Source of the DNA: Actinomycetales bacterium
Lineage (GTDB): Bacteria > Actinomycetota > Actinomycetes > S36-B12 > UBA5976
Assembly (NCBI GenBank): GCA_018969715.1
Contig: JAGWXT010000003.1
Coordinates: forward strand, 164,344 to 228,343
Length of the DNA stretch: 64,000 bases
Direction: 5' to 3'
The position numbers and the translations under genes were made by a program. Each line of letters opens with the position of its first letter. Position 1 is the stretch's first letter. Positions 18,021 through 26,510 of the stretch are shown here, piece by piece. The notes beneath the pieces were generated by a model. That model saw nothing but the letters and a program-made list of their open reading frames with translations, did no database searches and was not told the DNA's origin.

Positions 18021-19760
18021 TCACTTGGTTTGGCAGAGGTAGCCGCGGCCGAGGGTTTGGGCGTCGCGGCGGATGGTCACGCGTTCGGTGCAGGTGTCCG
18101 CGGGTACTTGGGTGTCCCAGGAGCCGCCGCGCCAGAACTCGTAGATGGCGTACTCAGTCCGGCCGGCGAGGAGTTGATCGTCCTCGTTGAGGCCGCCGTA
18201 CGGCTCTGCGGTGTCACTCTCCGGGTAGATGATGACGAACGGCGCGCATCGGGATGCGGCGTCGATGCAGGCGCGTTTGGTGCGGGTGAGTCCTTCGCGG
18301 GCGGTGGCGCCCCAGTAGTCCAGTTCCCATGCGGGTTCGTCGGTTGCGCGTGCGGTGTTGGGGGTGGCGCCGGCGAGGGGGTTGATGTAGGCGTAGGAGT
18401 AGGGCGCCCATCGGGTGGTGGCCCAGCAGGAGGCGGCGACGACGGTGATCGCGGTGATCGCGGCCAGTCGTGGGCCGGGGAGTCGGTGGCCGATCTCACG
18501 GTGCTCGAGCAGGGCGATGCCGAGGCCGGTGATCGCGATCAGTCCGGGGACGATGAACAGCAGGTGGCGGATGCCGTCGTAGAGGACCGCTCCGCTGGCG
18601 ACGATGAGCGTGGGGAGGACGGTGGACTGCACGAGGAATGGGGTCAGGGGGAGCAGTCCGATGGGCTCATCGGTGGGCCCGGTGGGGGTGTTCGAGGGGG
18701 TGCGCCGGGATCGGATGCGCTGGGCGATGGTGAGGGTGATGAGGATGAGGGTGGTCAGGAGCAGGGCGGTGGTGAGCAGCGGGGCTTGGGCGAGCAGCCA
18801 GGCTGGGACGTACCACCAGGGCAGTTCGGTGCTGCGCACATCGATGCCGGCGGTGCGGATCAGCCCGTCGAAGGGGAAGGCGCCGCTGTTGCGGACGGCG
18901 TCGGTGAGCCATTGCCCGAGGTTTGTGCGGCCGAGGGGGTTGGTCCACCACACCCCGATCAGGCCGGCCACGACGGCCAGCGCGCTGGTGGCTGCTGGCC
19001 ATGTGAGGAGGCGCGGGGTTCGCAGCCGCCACGCGGCGACGGCGAGGATGCCGGTGGTGGCCCCGGTGAGGGCGATGAGCAGGGCAACCGCGCCGGGGCG
19101 GGTGCCCAAGGTGAGGATCCCGCCGAGGCAGGCGGTGAGCGCGGTGAGGGTGAGCGTGGCCGGTCGGAGGCGTTGGGTGGCCACGGATATCGCGGCACTG
19201 GTGAGGGTGAGTCCGGCGGCGACGGGGAGGTCCTTGTGGTTGACCACCGACATGCCCAGCCAGAGGGGGGTGGTGATCAGCAGGGCGGCGGCGGTGGCGC
19301 CGGCCAGTGGGGAGCGCACGGCGCGGGCCACCGCCCAGCCCACGGCGGCGGCGGCGAGCACCCCGGTGGTGAACGTCACCCATGACAGCCACAGGTAGGT
19401 GCCCGGATCATCCGGACCACTGCGTACCGGGCGCCCGGTCGCGACATCGCGCGCCAGTTCCGCTGCCTGCAGCAGCAGCACCCCGTAGAACTCCCCACCT
19501 CTGGTGACCGTGTCGTATGCGCTGGCGAGCCCCTGAGCCGGGACGATCCGGCGAACCTCAGCGAAGAGCAGCAGGTCGTGACGGGTGTCCCAGCCGATCC
19601 CACCGACCATGACCGACCACACCCCCACCCCAACCCCCACCAGGCCCAGCCCGGCAACCACGACCACCGCCCACGGCACCGACTGCAGCAAACCCCCAAC
19701 CCCCCGGCCACCCGGCCAGCCCCGGGCCACCCTCACACCGGCGCGCGTCGACCCACTCAC
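18021..19760 (-). CDS. polytopic membrane glycosyltransferase (GT39/ArnT-like, GT-C)
   Basis: About 579 residues with roughly ten to twelve hydrophobic helices over residues 20-435 and a C-terminal extramembrane domain of about 140 residues. After the first helix comes IGWDTRHDLLLF, an aspartate-containing loop where GT-C enzymes carry their catalytic acidic residue. GVLLLQ and LWLSWVTF follow, and the helix LWLGMSVVNHKDLPVAAGLTL resembles protein- or arabinose-transferring GT-C proteins. It probably uses polyprenyl-phosphate sugars on the outer face. The start GTG at 19760 is supported by GGGAGGA about 8 bases upstream, one of the few clear Shine-Dalgarno sequences here. Confidence 0.7.
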   Translation of the reverse strand: MSGSTRAGVRVARGWPGGRGVGGLLQSVPWAVVVVAGLGLVGVGVGVWSVMVGGIGWDTRHDLLLFAEVRRIVPAQGLASAYDTVTRGGEFYGVLLLQAAELARDVATGRPVRSGPDDPGTYLWLSWVTFTTGVLAAAAVGWAVARAVRSPLAGATAAALLITTPLWLGMSVVNHKDLPVAAGLTLTSAAISVATQRLRPATLTLTALTACLGGILTLGTRPGAVALLIALTGATTGILAVAAWRLRTPRLLTWPAATSALAVVAGLIGVWWTNPLGRTNLGQWLTDAVRNSGAFPFDGLIRTAGIDVRSTELPWWYVPAWLLAQAPLLTTALLLTTLILITLTIAQRIRSRRTPSNTPTGPTDEPIGLLPLTPFLVQSTVLPTLIVASGAVLYDGIRHLLFIVPGLIAITGLGIALLEHREIGHRLPGPRLAAITAITVVAASCWATTRWAPYSYAYINPLAGATPNTARATDEPAWELDYWGATAREGLTRTKRACIDAASRCAPFVIIYPESDTAEPYGGLNEDDQLLAGRTEYAIYEFWRGGSWDTQVPADTCTERVTIRRDAQTLGRGYLCQTK

Positions 19761-19799
19761 CCCGTCATCCTCCCGCACCGTCCACGCAGATGTGACTGG

Positions 19800-19805
19800 G
19801 AGACT
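19800..19805 (+). promoter_or_regulatory. -10-like element for leader ORF and GT2
   Basis: GAGACT, 6 bases before the ATG at 19812 that opens a 15-codon leader ORF. Confidence 0.35.
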
Positions 19806-19811
19806 CGGGGC

Positions 19812-19859
19812 ATGTCCAGCCCGCCCAATCCCATGCCCCACCGCCGCGGGCGATCATGA
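19812..19859 (+). CDS. 15-codon leader ORF coupled to GT2 gene
   Basis: The frame reads MSSPPNPMPHRRGRS and then stops. Its TGA overlaps the ATG of the glycosyltransferase at 19856 as ATGA. A -10-like GAGACT lies 6 bases before its own ATG, the same geometry as other leaderless genes here, and the glycosyltransferase has no Shine-Dalgarno sequence of its own. I read this as a leader that delivers ribosomes to the gene by termination-reinitiation. The peptide itself may have no function. No homologue is known to me. Confidence 0.35.
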   Translation: MSSPPNPMPHRRGRS

Positions 19860-20758
19860 CGCCCGTGCCGGGACTCGTGTCGGTTGTCGTTCCGGTTCGC
19901 GATGGTCTGCCGCACCTCGCCGAGACGCTGGCATCCATTCAGGCGCAGACCTATGCGCAGGTTGAGGTCATCCTCAGCGATGGCGGATCAGCCGCCCCCA
20001 CCCGCGCATTCCTCGACTCCCTGAACCCGGACTCGGCCCGCCCGGACTCGGCCCGCCCGGACTCGGCCCGCCCGGCTGGCGCGCACCGCCACCTCCGCGT
20101 GGTGACCGCACCGGCTGGGGCTGGGCTTGCCGACAACTGGAACCACGCCACCGCACAGGCGCGGGGTGAGTTCATCAAGCTCGTCTGCCAGGACGATGTA
20201 CTCGCCCCCGACCTGCTCGCCCGCCAAGTGGCGGCCCTGCAGGATCACCCGGCGGCGGGGATCGCGGTTGCCCGCCGGGACATCGTCGATGCTGCTGGCC
20301 GGGTGATCGTCCGTGCACGCGGCTGTCAGGGGCTGCCCGGGGGGGTCGTGAGCGGTCAGCGCGTCCTGCGCGCGTGCTACCTGCGCGCGACGACGGTGAT
20401 CGGGGAGCCGTTCGCGGTTCTGTTCCGGGAACATGTGCTGCAGGCGGCACTGCCGTGGCGCGACGATCCGCCCTACGTCATCGACCTCGACCTGTACGCC
20501 CGAGTACTGCCCGAGGTCGACGTCGCCATCGTCCCGGGCATCGCCGGCGCCTTCCGGGTGAGCCCGACCTCCCTGTCGACCAGGCTTGCCGCCGACCAGC
20601 GCCGAGCCCTGCAGCAGTGGCAGCGTGCCACCGCCGAACGGCTGCGGCCGCCGCCAAGCGGTTGGGAGCAATGTCGTGCGGCAGCGGCGGCTGCGATCCA
20701 GTCATGGCGTCGGCAGATGGTCTACCGCATGCTGCAGCTGACCCGTCGGCAACCGTGA
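19856..20758 (+). CDS. glycosyltransferase family 2
   Basis: 300 residues, soluble GT-A enzyme. SVVVPVRDGLPHLAETLASIQAQTYAQVEVILSDGGS is the standard nucleotide-sugar binding start. VCQDDVLAPDLL carries the DXD-equivalent metal site. Residues 57-71 are a threefold PDSAR repeat encoded by three 15-base units, inserted in a loop of the N-terminal domain. It is divergent from the GT-C gene and convergent with lhgO, and belongs functionally with the surface-glycan genes. Donor and acceptor unknown. Confidence 0.82.
   Translation: MTPVPGLVSVVVPVRDGLPHLAETLASIQAQTYAQVEVILSDGGSAAPTRAFLDSLNPDSARPDSARPDSARPAGAHRHLRVVTAPAGAGLADNWNHATAQARGEFIKLVCQDDVLAPDLLARQVAALQDHPAAGIAVARRDIVDAAGRVIVRARGCQGLPGGVVSGQRVLRACYLRATTVIGEPFAVLFREHVLQAALPWRDDPPYVIDLDLYARVLPEVDVAIVPGIAGAFRVSPTSLSTRLAADQRRALQQWQRATAERLRPPPSGWEQCRAAAAAAIQSWRRQMVYRMLQLTRRQP
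20026..20070 (+). repeat. three 15-base tandem units inside GT2 gene
   Basis: Identical units at 20026-20040, 20041-20055 and 20056-20070 encode PDSAR three times, then a partial fourth. The frame is preserved. Confidence 0.95.
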
Positions 20759-20784
20759 TCAGCCGCGCGCAGCCATCGTCCGGC

Positions 20785-22035
20785 CTAGGTCAGCCGCGCG
20801 GCCACCCGATCGGCAACGAGTTCGGCGAAGGACAGGGCCGAGGTCCATCCCGGCGACACCGCATTGAGCACGTGGGTGATGTGCTCATCACCGCGGACGA
20901 CGAAGTCCATCTCCAGTGACCGAGTGGGCAGGTGGAACAACTGGGCCCGGATACCCGGTCGGCCGCGGGCCGTGAAGTCCGCCGGAACCACCGCAGGGAC
21001 GAGGGCAGCGGCCTGTCGCGCCATGTGTGCCCGCGAGATCTTCGGCAGCTCCGATCGGATCAGCCCCGGACCGTCGTGGTGGTCGGAGGTGAGGAAGCCG
21101 ATCAGGCCGCGGGCGATCTCAGCACTGTCCCGGGCGCGCAGACCGCCCAGCCACTGGTAGTTCTCCCGCCCGAGGGCGGGGATTGCCGTCGGGCCGATCT
21201 TCGCTCGACCATCCGGGGTCACCGTGAGGTGCACCCCGAGGAATGGGTTGCGCGGATCCGGAACGGGGTACACATGGCGCTGCAGACGGCCGGCCGGCCA
21301 GTTGCCGTAGAGGTACAGCCCCTTGAACGGCAGGATCACGTAGTCATCAGCCAGGCCGGAGCCGGCGGCAAGTCGATCGGCGTAGAGGCCCGCCGCATTG
21401 ACGATATGCCGGGCCGCGATCACATCGTCCGCCGCACCCCGCTTCGCACATCTCACCCGGCCGGGGCTGAGCTGGCGCACCTGCCGTCCGAGGATGACGG
21501 ACGCCCCGTTGCCCGTCACCTCCGCGGCAAGCGCATTGATCACCGCACCCGGATCGGCAACCGCCGTCATGGGCGACCACAGTGCCCGTTCAACGGTGCG
21601 GGCCAGCGGCTCCAGGGTGGCCAGCCGGTCCGGGTCGATCACCTCGAGGGTGACCCCGTTGGCTGCCCCGCGGCGCGCCAGCTCATCGAGGGCGGGCAGC
21701 TCCGCGGCACTGCGGGTGACGACGACCTTGCCGCACTCGCGCACGGCAATCCCGTGATCGGCACAGAACCGACGCAGTGCGGCATTCCCCTCCCGGGTGA
21801 AGCGTGCCTTCAGGCTGTCGGGCGAGTAGTAGAAGCCGGCATGAAGGACCCCACTGTTCCGGCTGCTCGCATGCTGGCCGACCGCTGCCTCCTTCTCCAC
21901 CACGACGATGTCCAGCCGTGGATCTCTGGCCAGCAGTGACCGGGTGATGGCAAGGCCGATGATGCCCGCGCCGACCACCGCCACATCACAGGTGCGCCCC
22001 GGTCGCCCCCCGCCCACTGCCCGGCGCTCAGCCAC
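20785..22035 (-). CDS. lhgO: L-2-hydroxyglutarate oxidase/dehydrogenase
   Basis: A FAD-dependent enzyme that oxidises L-2-hydroxyglutarate to 2-oxoglutarate, removing a side product of central metabolism. 416 residues from the GTG at 22035. The FAD loop is VVGAGIIGLAITRSLL at about residues 20-35. VEKEAAVGQHASSRNSGVLHAGFYYSPDSLKA is the diagnostic signature of the LhgO/YgaF group. FLGVHLTVTPDGRAKIGPTA lies towards the C-terminus. The start overlaps the 3' end of the HAD gene by 8 bases, and lhgO ends the minus-strand run that begins with the ArsA-like ATPases. Confidence 0.9.
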   Translation of the reverse strand: MAERRAVGGGRPGRTCDVAVVGAGIIGLAITRSLLARDPRLDIVVVEKEAAVGQHASSRNSGVLHAGFYYSPDSLKARFTREGNAALRRFCADHGIAVRECGKVVVTRSAAELPALDELARRGAANGVTLEVIDPDRLATLEPLARTVERALWSPMTAVADPGAVINALAAEVTGNGASVILGRQVRQLSPGRVRCAKRGAADDVIAARHIVNAAGLYADRLAAGSGLADDYVILPFKGLYLYGNWPAGRLQRHVYPVPDPRNPFLGVHLTVTPDGRAKIGPTAIPALGRENYQWLGGLRARDSAEIARGLIGFLTSDHHDGPGLIRSELPKISRAHMARQAAALVPAVVPADFTARGRPGIRAQLFHLPTRSLEMDFVVRGDEHITHVLNAVSPGWTSALSFAELVADRVAARLT

Positions 22036-22906
22036 GAAGCTCGACCAGGGTCTCAAGCAGGATCGCCACCCCGTCCTCCTCATTGGTGGGCAGCCGCGTC
22101 GCCCCGAGGGCGTGCAGCCTGGCGTGGGCATTGGTGACGATGAACGGGTGACCGGCCCAGGTCAGCATCGAAAGATCGTTGACCATGTCGCCGACCGCGG
22201 CGACGCTCGCCGGCCCCCACCCGCGGCGCGCGGCAAGTCGGGCCACTGCGGTGCCCTTGTTCACCCCGGTTGCGCCCATCTCGACGATCTGCAGCCGCGG
22301 ATCCGACAGCGTGACCTCAACCTCCGTGCCCACCACCTCATGGGTGAGATCGCGGAGTTCCTCCGCCGGCAGGCGCTGATCTGTCAGCCGTCCGATGAGC
22401 TTCAGCGCCCCCCGCTGCCCGACGATCCCCGCCAGATCGCCGACCGTCACCGGATGCGGCGGCTGCCAATGGGGGCGGTAGTGGGGCTCGTGGGTGAAGA
22501 CCCCCTCGTGGTCCCAGACCGCCCCCGCGGCCGGCACGTGCTCAATGGCGAACGCCACCTCGGGCAGCCGCTCCCGCAATCGGGTCGTCACGGCATGGAC
22601 AGTCTCGGTGGGGATTGGCCGCAGGTCAGTCAGGGTTGCGGTCCCCGGGTCGAGCATGGCTGCGCCATTGGCCACGATGGCCGCCGCATGGTGGCCACTG
22701 GCGTCGATGACCGCCGGCAGCCACCGGGGAGGTCGGCCCGTGGCGAACACCACCTCGATGCCCGCGGCCGTGGCGGCAGCCACCGCCGCCTGAGTGCGCG
22801 GCGACACGCTCTGGTCATCGCGCAGGAGCGTGCCGTCCAGGTCGGTTGCGAGCAGCCGGATCCCCGCCGCTTGCTCACGCGTGAGCCCGAAGCCGGCCGC
22901 ACTCAC
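22028..22906 (-). CDS. HAD-superfamily phosphatase, Cof type
   Basis: 292 residues. HAD motif I is LLATDLDGTLLRDD, with nucleophile D22 and acid D24. Motif II is VFATGRPPRW. VNKGTAVARLAARRGW gives the motif III lysine, and VGDMVNDLSML is motif IV. The large C2-type cap between motifs II and III marks the Cof/YbiV sugar-phosphate phosphatase group. It begins with GTG 10 bases after the stop of the penicillin-binding protein gene. Substrate unknown. Confidence 0.88.
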   Translation of the reverse strand: MSAAGFGLTREQAAGIRLLATDLDGTLLRDDQSVSPRTQAAVAAATAAGIEVVFATGRPPRWLPAVIDASGHHAAAIVANGAAMLDPGTATLTDLRPIPTETVHAVTTRLRERLPEVAFAIEHVPAAGAVWDHEGVFTHEPHYRPHWQPPHPVTVGDLAGIVGQRGALKLIGRLTDQRLPAEELRDLTHEVVGTEVEVTLSDPRLQIVEMGATGVNKGTAVARLAARRGWGPASVAAVGDMVNDLSMLTWAGHPFIVTNAHARLHALGATRLPTNEEDGVAILLETLVELRG

Positions 22907-22916
22907 CGCGGCAGGT

Positions 22917-25247
22917 TCACGGTGTGGGGGCGGGAGTGACCGCCGGTGCCGGCTCGGGCTGGACGGTCGGCGCGGGGGCCGGCACCGGGTCGGGGGTTGG
23001 CACCGGGTCGGGAACGATCAGCGGCTCACCCTCGATCGGCGCCTCCACAAGGGGTGCGGCCGGGGTCGGCGCCCGGGTACGCGGAGATCGGCTCGGCTGA
23101 GGTTCAACGGCGGCGGCCACCGGACCGATCCCGGGATCATTGCGGGCGAAGGCCGGGGACAGCTGAAACGGTGTGCTGGGGCGTCCGGCAAGCGCGGCGC
23201 GCATCGCCTCCCGCCAGATGGGCCCCGGCAGGCTGCCGCCGTACACCTGCCGGTAGTAGGTGCCATTGATCGTGATGTCGCTCAGCGGGTACGCGAAGCC
23301 GCCGCGCGGGTCACCCACCCATACTGCTGCGGCGAGATCCGGCGTGTAGCCGATGAACCACACCGCACTGTTCTCATTGGTCGTGCCCGTCTTCCCCGCA
23401 GCGGGTCGCCCGATGTTCATGGCGGTCCCGGTGGCACCCGGGATCCGGCCGTCGACAACTCCCTCCAGCAACTGCGTGACGCTGTCGGCCACGCCGGCTG
23501 GGATCACCTGCTGGCACGGAATGCGCGTGGTCGGCAGTGGCCTGCCGTCGGCCGTGGTCACCGAGGTCACCGCCACCGGCGGGCAGTAGCGACCGTGGTT
23601 GGCGAAGCCGGCATAGGCACCGGCCATCATCAGCGGGGTCACCGGCGCGGTGCCGAGGGTGAACGAGGGAAACCGCTCCAGCGGTGTGCCATCGCCATTG
23701 CTCACCCCCAACTGCTCGGCGATTCGCACCGGCTCGCAGATCCCGACCAGCTCACTGAGCCCGACGAAGTAGGTGTTGATTGAGAACGCCGTGGCCCGGG
23801 CCATGTCGTAGGTGCCCCCGGATCCGGCATTGCTCAGCTCATACGGCGGGAAGATCACATTCGGGTCATCGCAGTTGCGGAAGTCGTCGAAGGTCGCCCG
23901 CGCCGGCGCCGCCAGGATCGTCCCTGGGCCATAGCCCTCCGCCAGTGCGCCGGCAAGGGTGAACGCCTTGAAGGTCGATCCCGCCTGCATGCCCACGGTG
24001 CCGCCGTGGGCGGCGTCGACGTTGTAGTTGTACGTGGTGTAGCCGCGTCCACTGGGACCCCACCAGCGGTTCTGCGCCATGGCCAGGATGAACCCATCAC
24101 TGGGGCGCACCATCGAGATCGCCGCCGCCTTGCGGCTTTCATCACGACGCGGGATCGCCTCATCGACGGCGCGCTGGGCGGCCAGTTGGACCGGCTGCTC
24201 CAGGGTGGTCCGGATGACCAGCCCCCCCTGCCGCAGCAGTCGGTCACGGTCATCGCTGGTCTCCCCGAGGGCGGGGTCGTTCAGCAGCGACTGCAGGACG
24301 TAGTCGCAGAAGAACGGGGCAGTGGACGCCACGCAGCCATTGGAGGTGTCCCCGGGATTCAGCGTCTCGGCAAGTGGGATCGCCTGGTACGTGCGCACCT
24401 GGTCGGCGGTGATGTACCCCAGTGCGCCCATCCGGGAGAGGACGAAGTTGCGACGCTCCTCGGCATCCTGCGGATTGCGAAGCGGGTCATAGCGGCCGGG
24501 CTCGCGGACCAGCCCGGCGAGCACGGCCGCCTGCGGAACGGTCAGCGCATCGGCGGAGGTACCGAAGTACCGCCGGCTTGCCGCTTCGGCCCCGTAGGAG
24601 CCGCCGAAGTAGACGGTGTTGAGGTAGCGGGCGAGGATCTCGTCCTTCGTGAACTGCCGTTCCACGGCGAGCGCATACCGCGCCTCCCGCAACTTCGCGG
24701 GGATCGACCGGGCGCGCGCATCGGCCACCTCCTCGGGTCCGGTGGCGGCCAGGACGAGGGCGTTCTCGACGTACTGCTGCGTGATCGTGGAACCACCCTG
24801 GGCCACTTCGCCAGCGGTGACGTTGACCAGCAGGGCGCGCAGTGTGCCCACGATGTCGACGCCGTTGTGGTCATAGAAGCGACTGTCCTCAGTGGCCAGC
24901 AGCGCCTGCTGCAGGAACGGCGAGATCTCGGCCAGTGGCACCGTGATCCGGTTCTGCTCGAACAGGGTCGCCAGCACCTGCCCCTCCGAGGTGAGGATGA
25001 CGGTGCGCTGGGGCACCGGCGGCTCAGTCAGCTGCAGGGGCAGGATGCTCAGCTGGCCGGAGGCGGTGCGCAGCCCCGCGCCGGCCAGGGCCAGCCCCGG
25101 GACGGCCGTCATGGCCAGCACGAGGCCGATCAGCAGGACCCCGATGATGACGCCGAGGACCGCGGGGATCCAGCGGGTGCCGATGGTCCATGGTCGTGGC
25201 TGCGGACGCGGGTCATCCACCGCCGGCCACCCATCGAGCATTCCCAT
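22917..25247 (-). CDS. bifunctional penicillin-binding protein (class A, PonA2-like)
   Basis: 776 residues; makes and cross-links peptidoglycan at the membrane surface. After a short cytosolic part, a hydrophobic anchor lies at residues 28-50. The GT51 transglycosylase carries ATEDSRFYDHNGVD (catalytic E120) and QGGSTITQQYVEN. The transpeptidase active-site serine is S424 in AGSTFKAF, SIN follows, and KTGTTNE is the third motif. The last 90 residues are a proline-rich tail ending in repeated PTPDPVPAPAP, with no PASTA domain. Position next to the ArsA pair matches ponA2 of mycobacteria. The whiB4 gene usual at that junction is absent. Confidence 0.93.
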   Translation of the reverse strand: MGMLDGWPAVDDPRPQPRPWTIGTRWIPAVLGVIIGVLLIGLVLAMTAVPGLALAGAGLRTASGQLSILPLQLTEPPVPQRTVILTSEGQVLATLFEQNRITVPLAEISPFLQQALLATEDSRFYDHNGVDIVGTLRALLVNVTAGEVAQGGSTITQQYVENALVLAATGPEEVADARARSIPAKLREARYALAVERQFTKDEILARYLNTVYFGGSYGAEAASRRYFGTSADALTVPQAAVLAGLVREPGRYDPLRNPQDAEERRNFVLSRMGALGYITADQVRTYQAIPLAETLNPGDTSNGCVASTAPFFCDYVLQSLLNDPALGETSDDRDRLLRQGGLVIRTTLEQPVQLAAQRAVDEAIPRRDESRKAAAISMVRPSDGFILAMAQNRWWGPSGRGYTTYNYNVDAAHGGTVGMQAGSTFKAFTLAGALAEGYGPGTILAAPARATFDDFRNCDDPNVIFPPYELSNAGSGGTYDMARATAFSINTYFVGLSELVGICEPVRIAEQLGVSNGDGTPLERFPSFTLGTAPVTPLMMAGAYAGFANHGRYCPPVAVTSVTTADGRPLPTTRIPCQQVIPAGVADSVTQLLEGVVDGRIPGATGTAMNIGRPAAGKTGTTNENSAVWFIGYTPDLAAAVWVGDPRGGFAYPLSDITINGTYYRQVYGGSLPGPIWREAMRAALAGRPSTPFQLSPAFARNDPGIGPVAAAVEPQPSRSPRTRAPTPAAPLVEAPIEGEPLIVPDPVPTPDPVPAPAPTVQPEPAPAVTPAPTP

Positions 25248-25259
25248 GGCGCTGCCAGC

Positions 25260-26510
25260 CTAAGCCGAGGGGCCCCCGGTGGCGGTGAGTGCACGCGCGA
25301 CCGCGCGCAGGCCGGGCAGATCGTGGACGTCGCCGGCGAGGGCGGGCACCTCGGCCACCGGCACCTCCGGGTGCGCCCCGGTGAGCAGCGTGGTGACCGC
25401 GGCCTGTCGCGCCCGCGTGCGCATGAGATCGGCATGTCCGCGCAGGAGACCGCCAACCAGCCGGTCGACCCCGTCGGCGGGCCCGGCCGGTGACTGCTCG
25501 AGGTGCTCCGCACCGGCGATGCTCACCTCTGCGGACAGCTCGGCCGGTTCCGGTCGGACGACCCGGTTGAGGACCAGTCCAGCCAGTGGCATCCCGTCGC
25601 GTTGCAGGCGCTCGATGAAGTACCCCGCCTCCCGCAGTGGGTCGCGTTCCGGGGCGGCGATGACCAGGAACCGGGTGCTCGGCTGCTGGAGCAGTGAGAA
25701 GGTCGCCTCTGCCCGCTGCTGGAAGCCACCGAAGACCGAGTCCAATGCGGTGACGAAGACCGCGATATCGGCGAGCAGGGAACTGCCGAGTACCCGCGTG
25801 AGTGCCCCACCGAAGGCCCCCACGCCTGCGGCGAGCACCCGTGTCGCCGCCCGTCCGCCGAGTTTCGCCGGAGTGGTGAGCAGTCGCATCAGCCGGCTGT
25901 CGAGGAATGAGCCCAGGCGGCGGGGTGCATCGAGGAAGTCCAGTGCCGATCGCGCCGGGGGGGTGTCGACGATGAGGAGGTCCCAGGTGCCATCGGCCTG
26001 GGTGGTCGCGTGCAGCTGGCCCAACTTCTCCATCGCCATGTACTCCTGAGTGCCGGCGAACGAGGTGGACAGCGCCTGGTAGAACGGGTTGTCCAGGATA
26101 GTGCGGGCGCGCTCCGCGGGGGCATGAAGGAGGACGAACTCGTCGAAGGTCCGCTTCATGTCCAGCATCATCGCGTCGAGGCGACCGGTCCCCGCGCCAT
26201 CGGAGGCGTCATCGGCCAGCTGTGCCGCCCGGCGGACCGTGCGTGGCTCATTGTCCAATTCGGTGAGGCCCAGCGACTGGGCCAGCCGGCGCGCCGGGTC
26301 GATGGTCATCACACAGACCTGTCGGCCCGTCTGCGCGGCGTGCACCCCCAGGGCGGCGGCCGTGGTCGTCTTGCCCACACCACCGGCTCCCGTGCACACG
26401 AGGATCGACACTCCTCGGTCGGCCAGCAGCGCGGCGAGGTCAAGCGGGGGGTTCTCTGTCAGCGGGGCTACCGCCGCCGGCGATGGCGCCTGCATCGGCC
26501 CGGGTCTCAC
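25260..26510 (-). CDS. ArsA/GET3-like ATPase, second of pair
   Basis: 416 residues, soluble. The P-loop is CTGAGGVGKTTTAAALGVHAAQ, and LIVDTPPARSALDFLDAP is the switch/Walker B region. The GET3-like FAGTQEYMAMEKL segment lies around residue 155. It has no arsenite cysteines, so the arsenic name does not apply. In mycobacteria the equivalent pair (Rv3679-Rv3680) forms a heteromeric ATPase linked to envelope stress (established knowledge). GTG start overlaps the partner's stop (GTGA). The PBP gene follows 12 bases downstream. Confidence 0.88.
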   Translation of the reverse strand: MRPGPMQAPSPAAVAPLTENPPLDLAALLADRGVSILVCTGAGGVGKTTTAAALGVHAAQTGRQVCVMTIDPARRLAQSLGLTELDNEPRTVRRAAQLADDASDGAGTGRLDAMMLDMKRTFDEFVLLHAPAERARTILDNPFYQALSTSFAGTQEYMAMEKLGQLHATTQADGTWDLLIVDTPPARSALDFLDAPRRLGSFLDSRLMRLLTTPAKLGGRAATRVLAAGVGAFGGALTRVLGSSLLADIAVFVTALDSVFGGFQQRAEATFSLLQQPSTRFLVIAAPERDPLREAGYFIERLQRDGMPLAGLVLNRVVRPEPAELSAEVSIAGAEHLEQSPAGPADGVDRLVGGLLRGHADLMRTRARQAAVTTLLTGAHPEVPVAEVPALAGDVHDLPGLRAVARALTATGGPSA

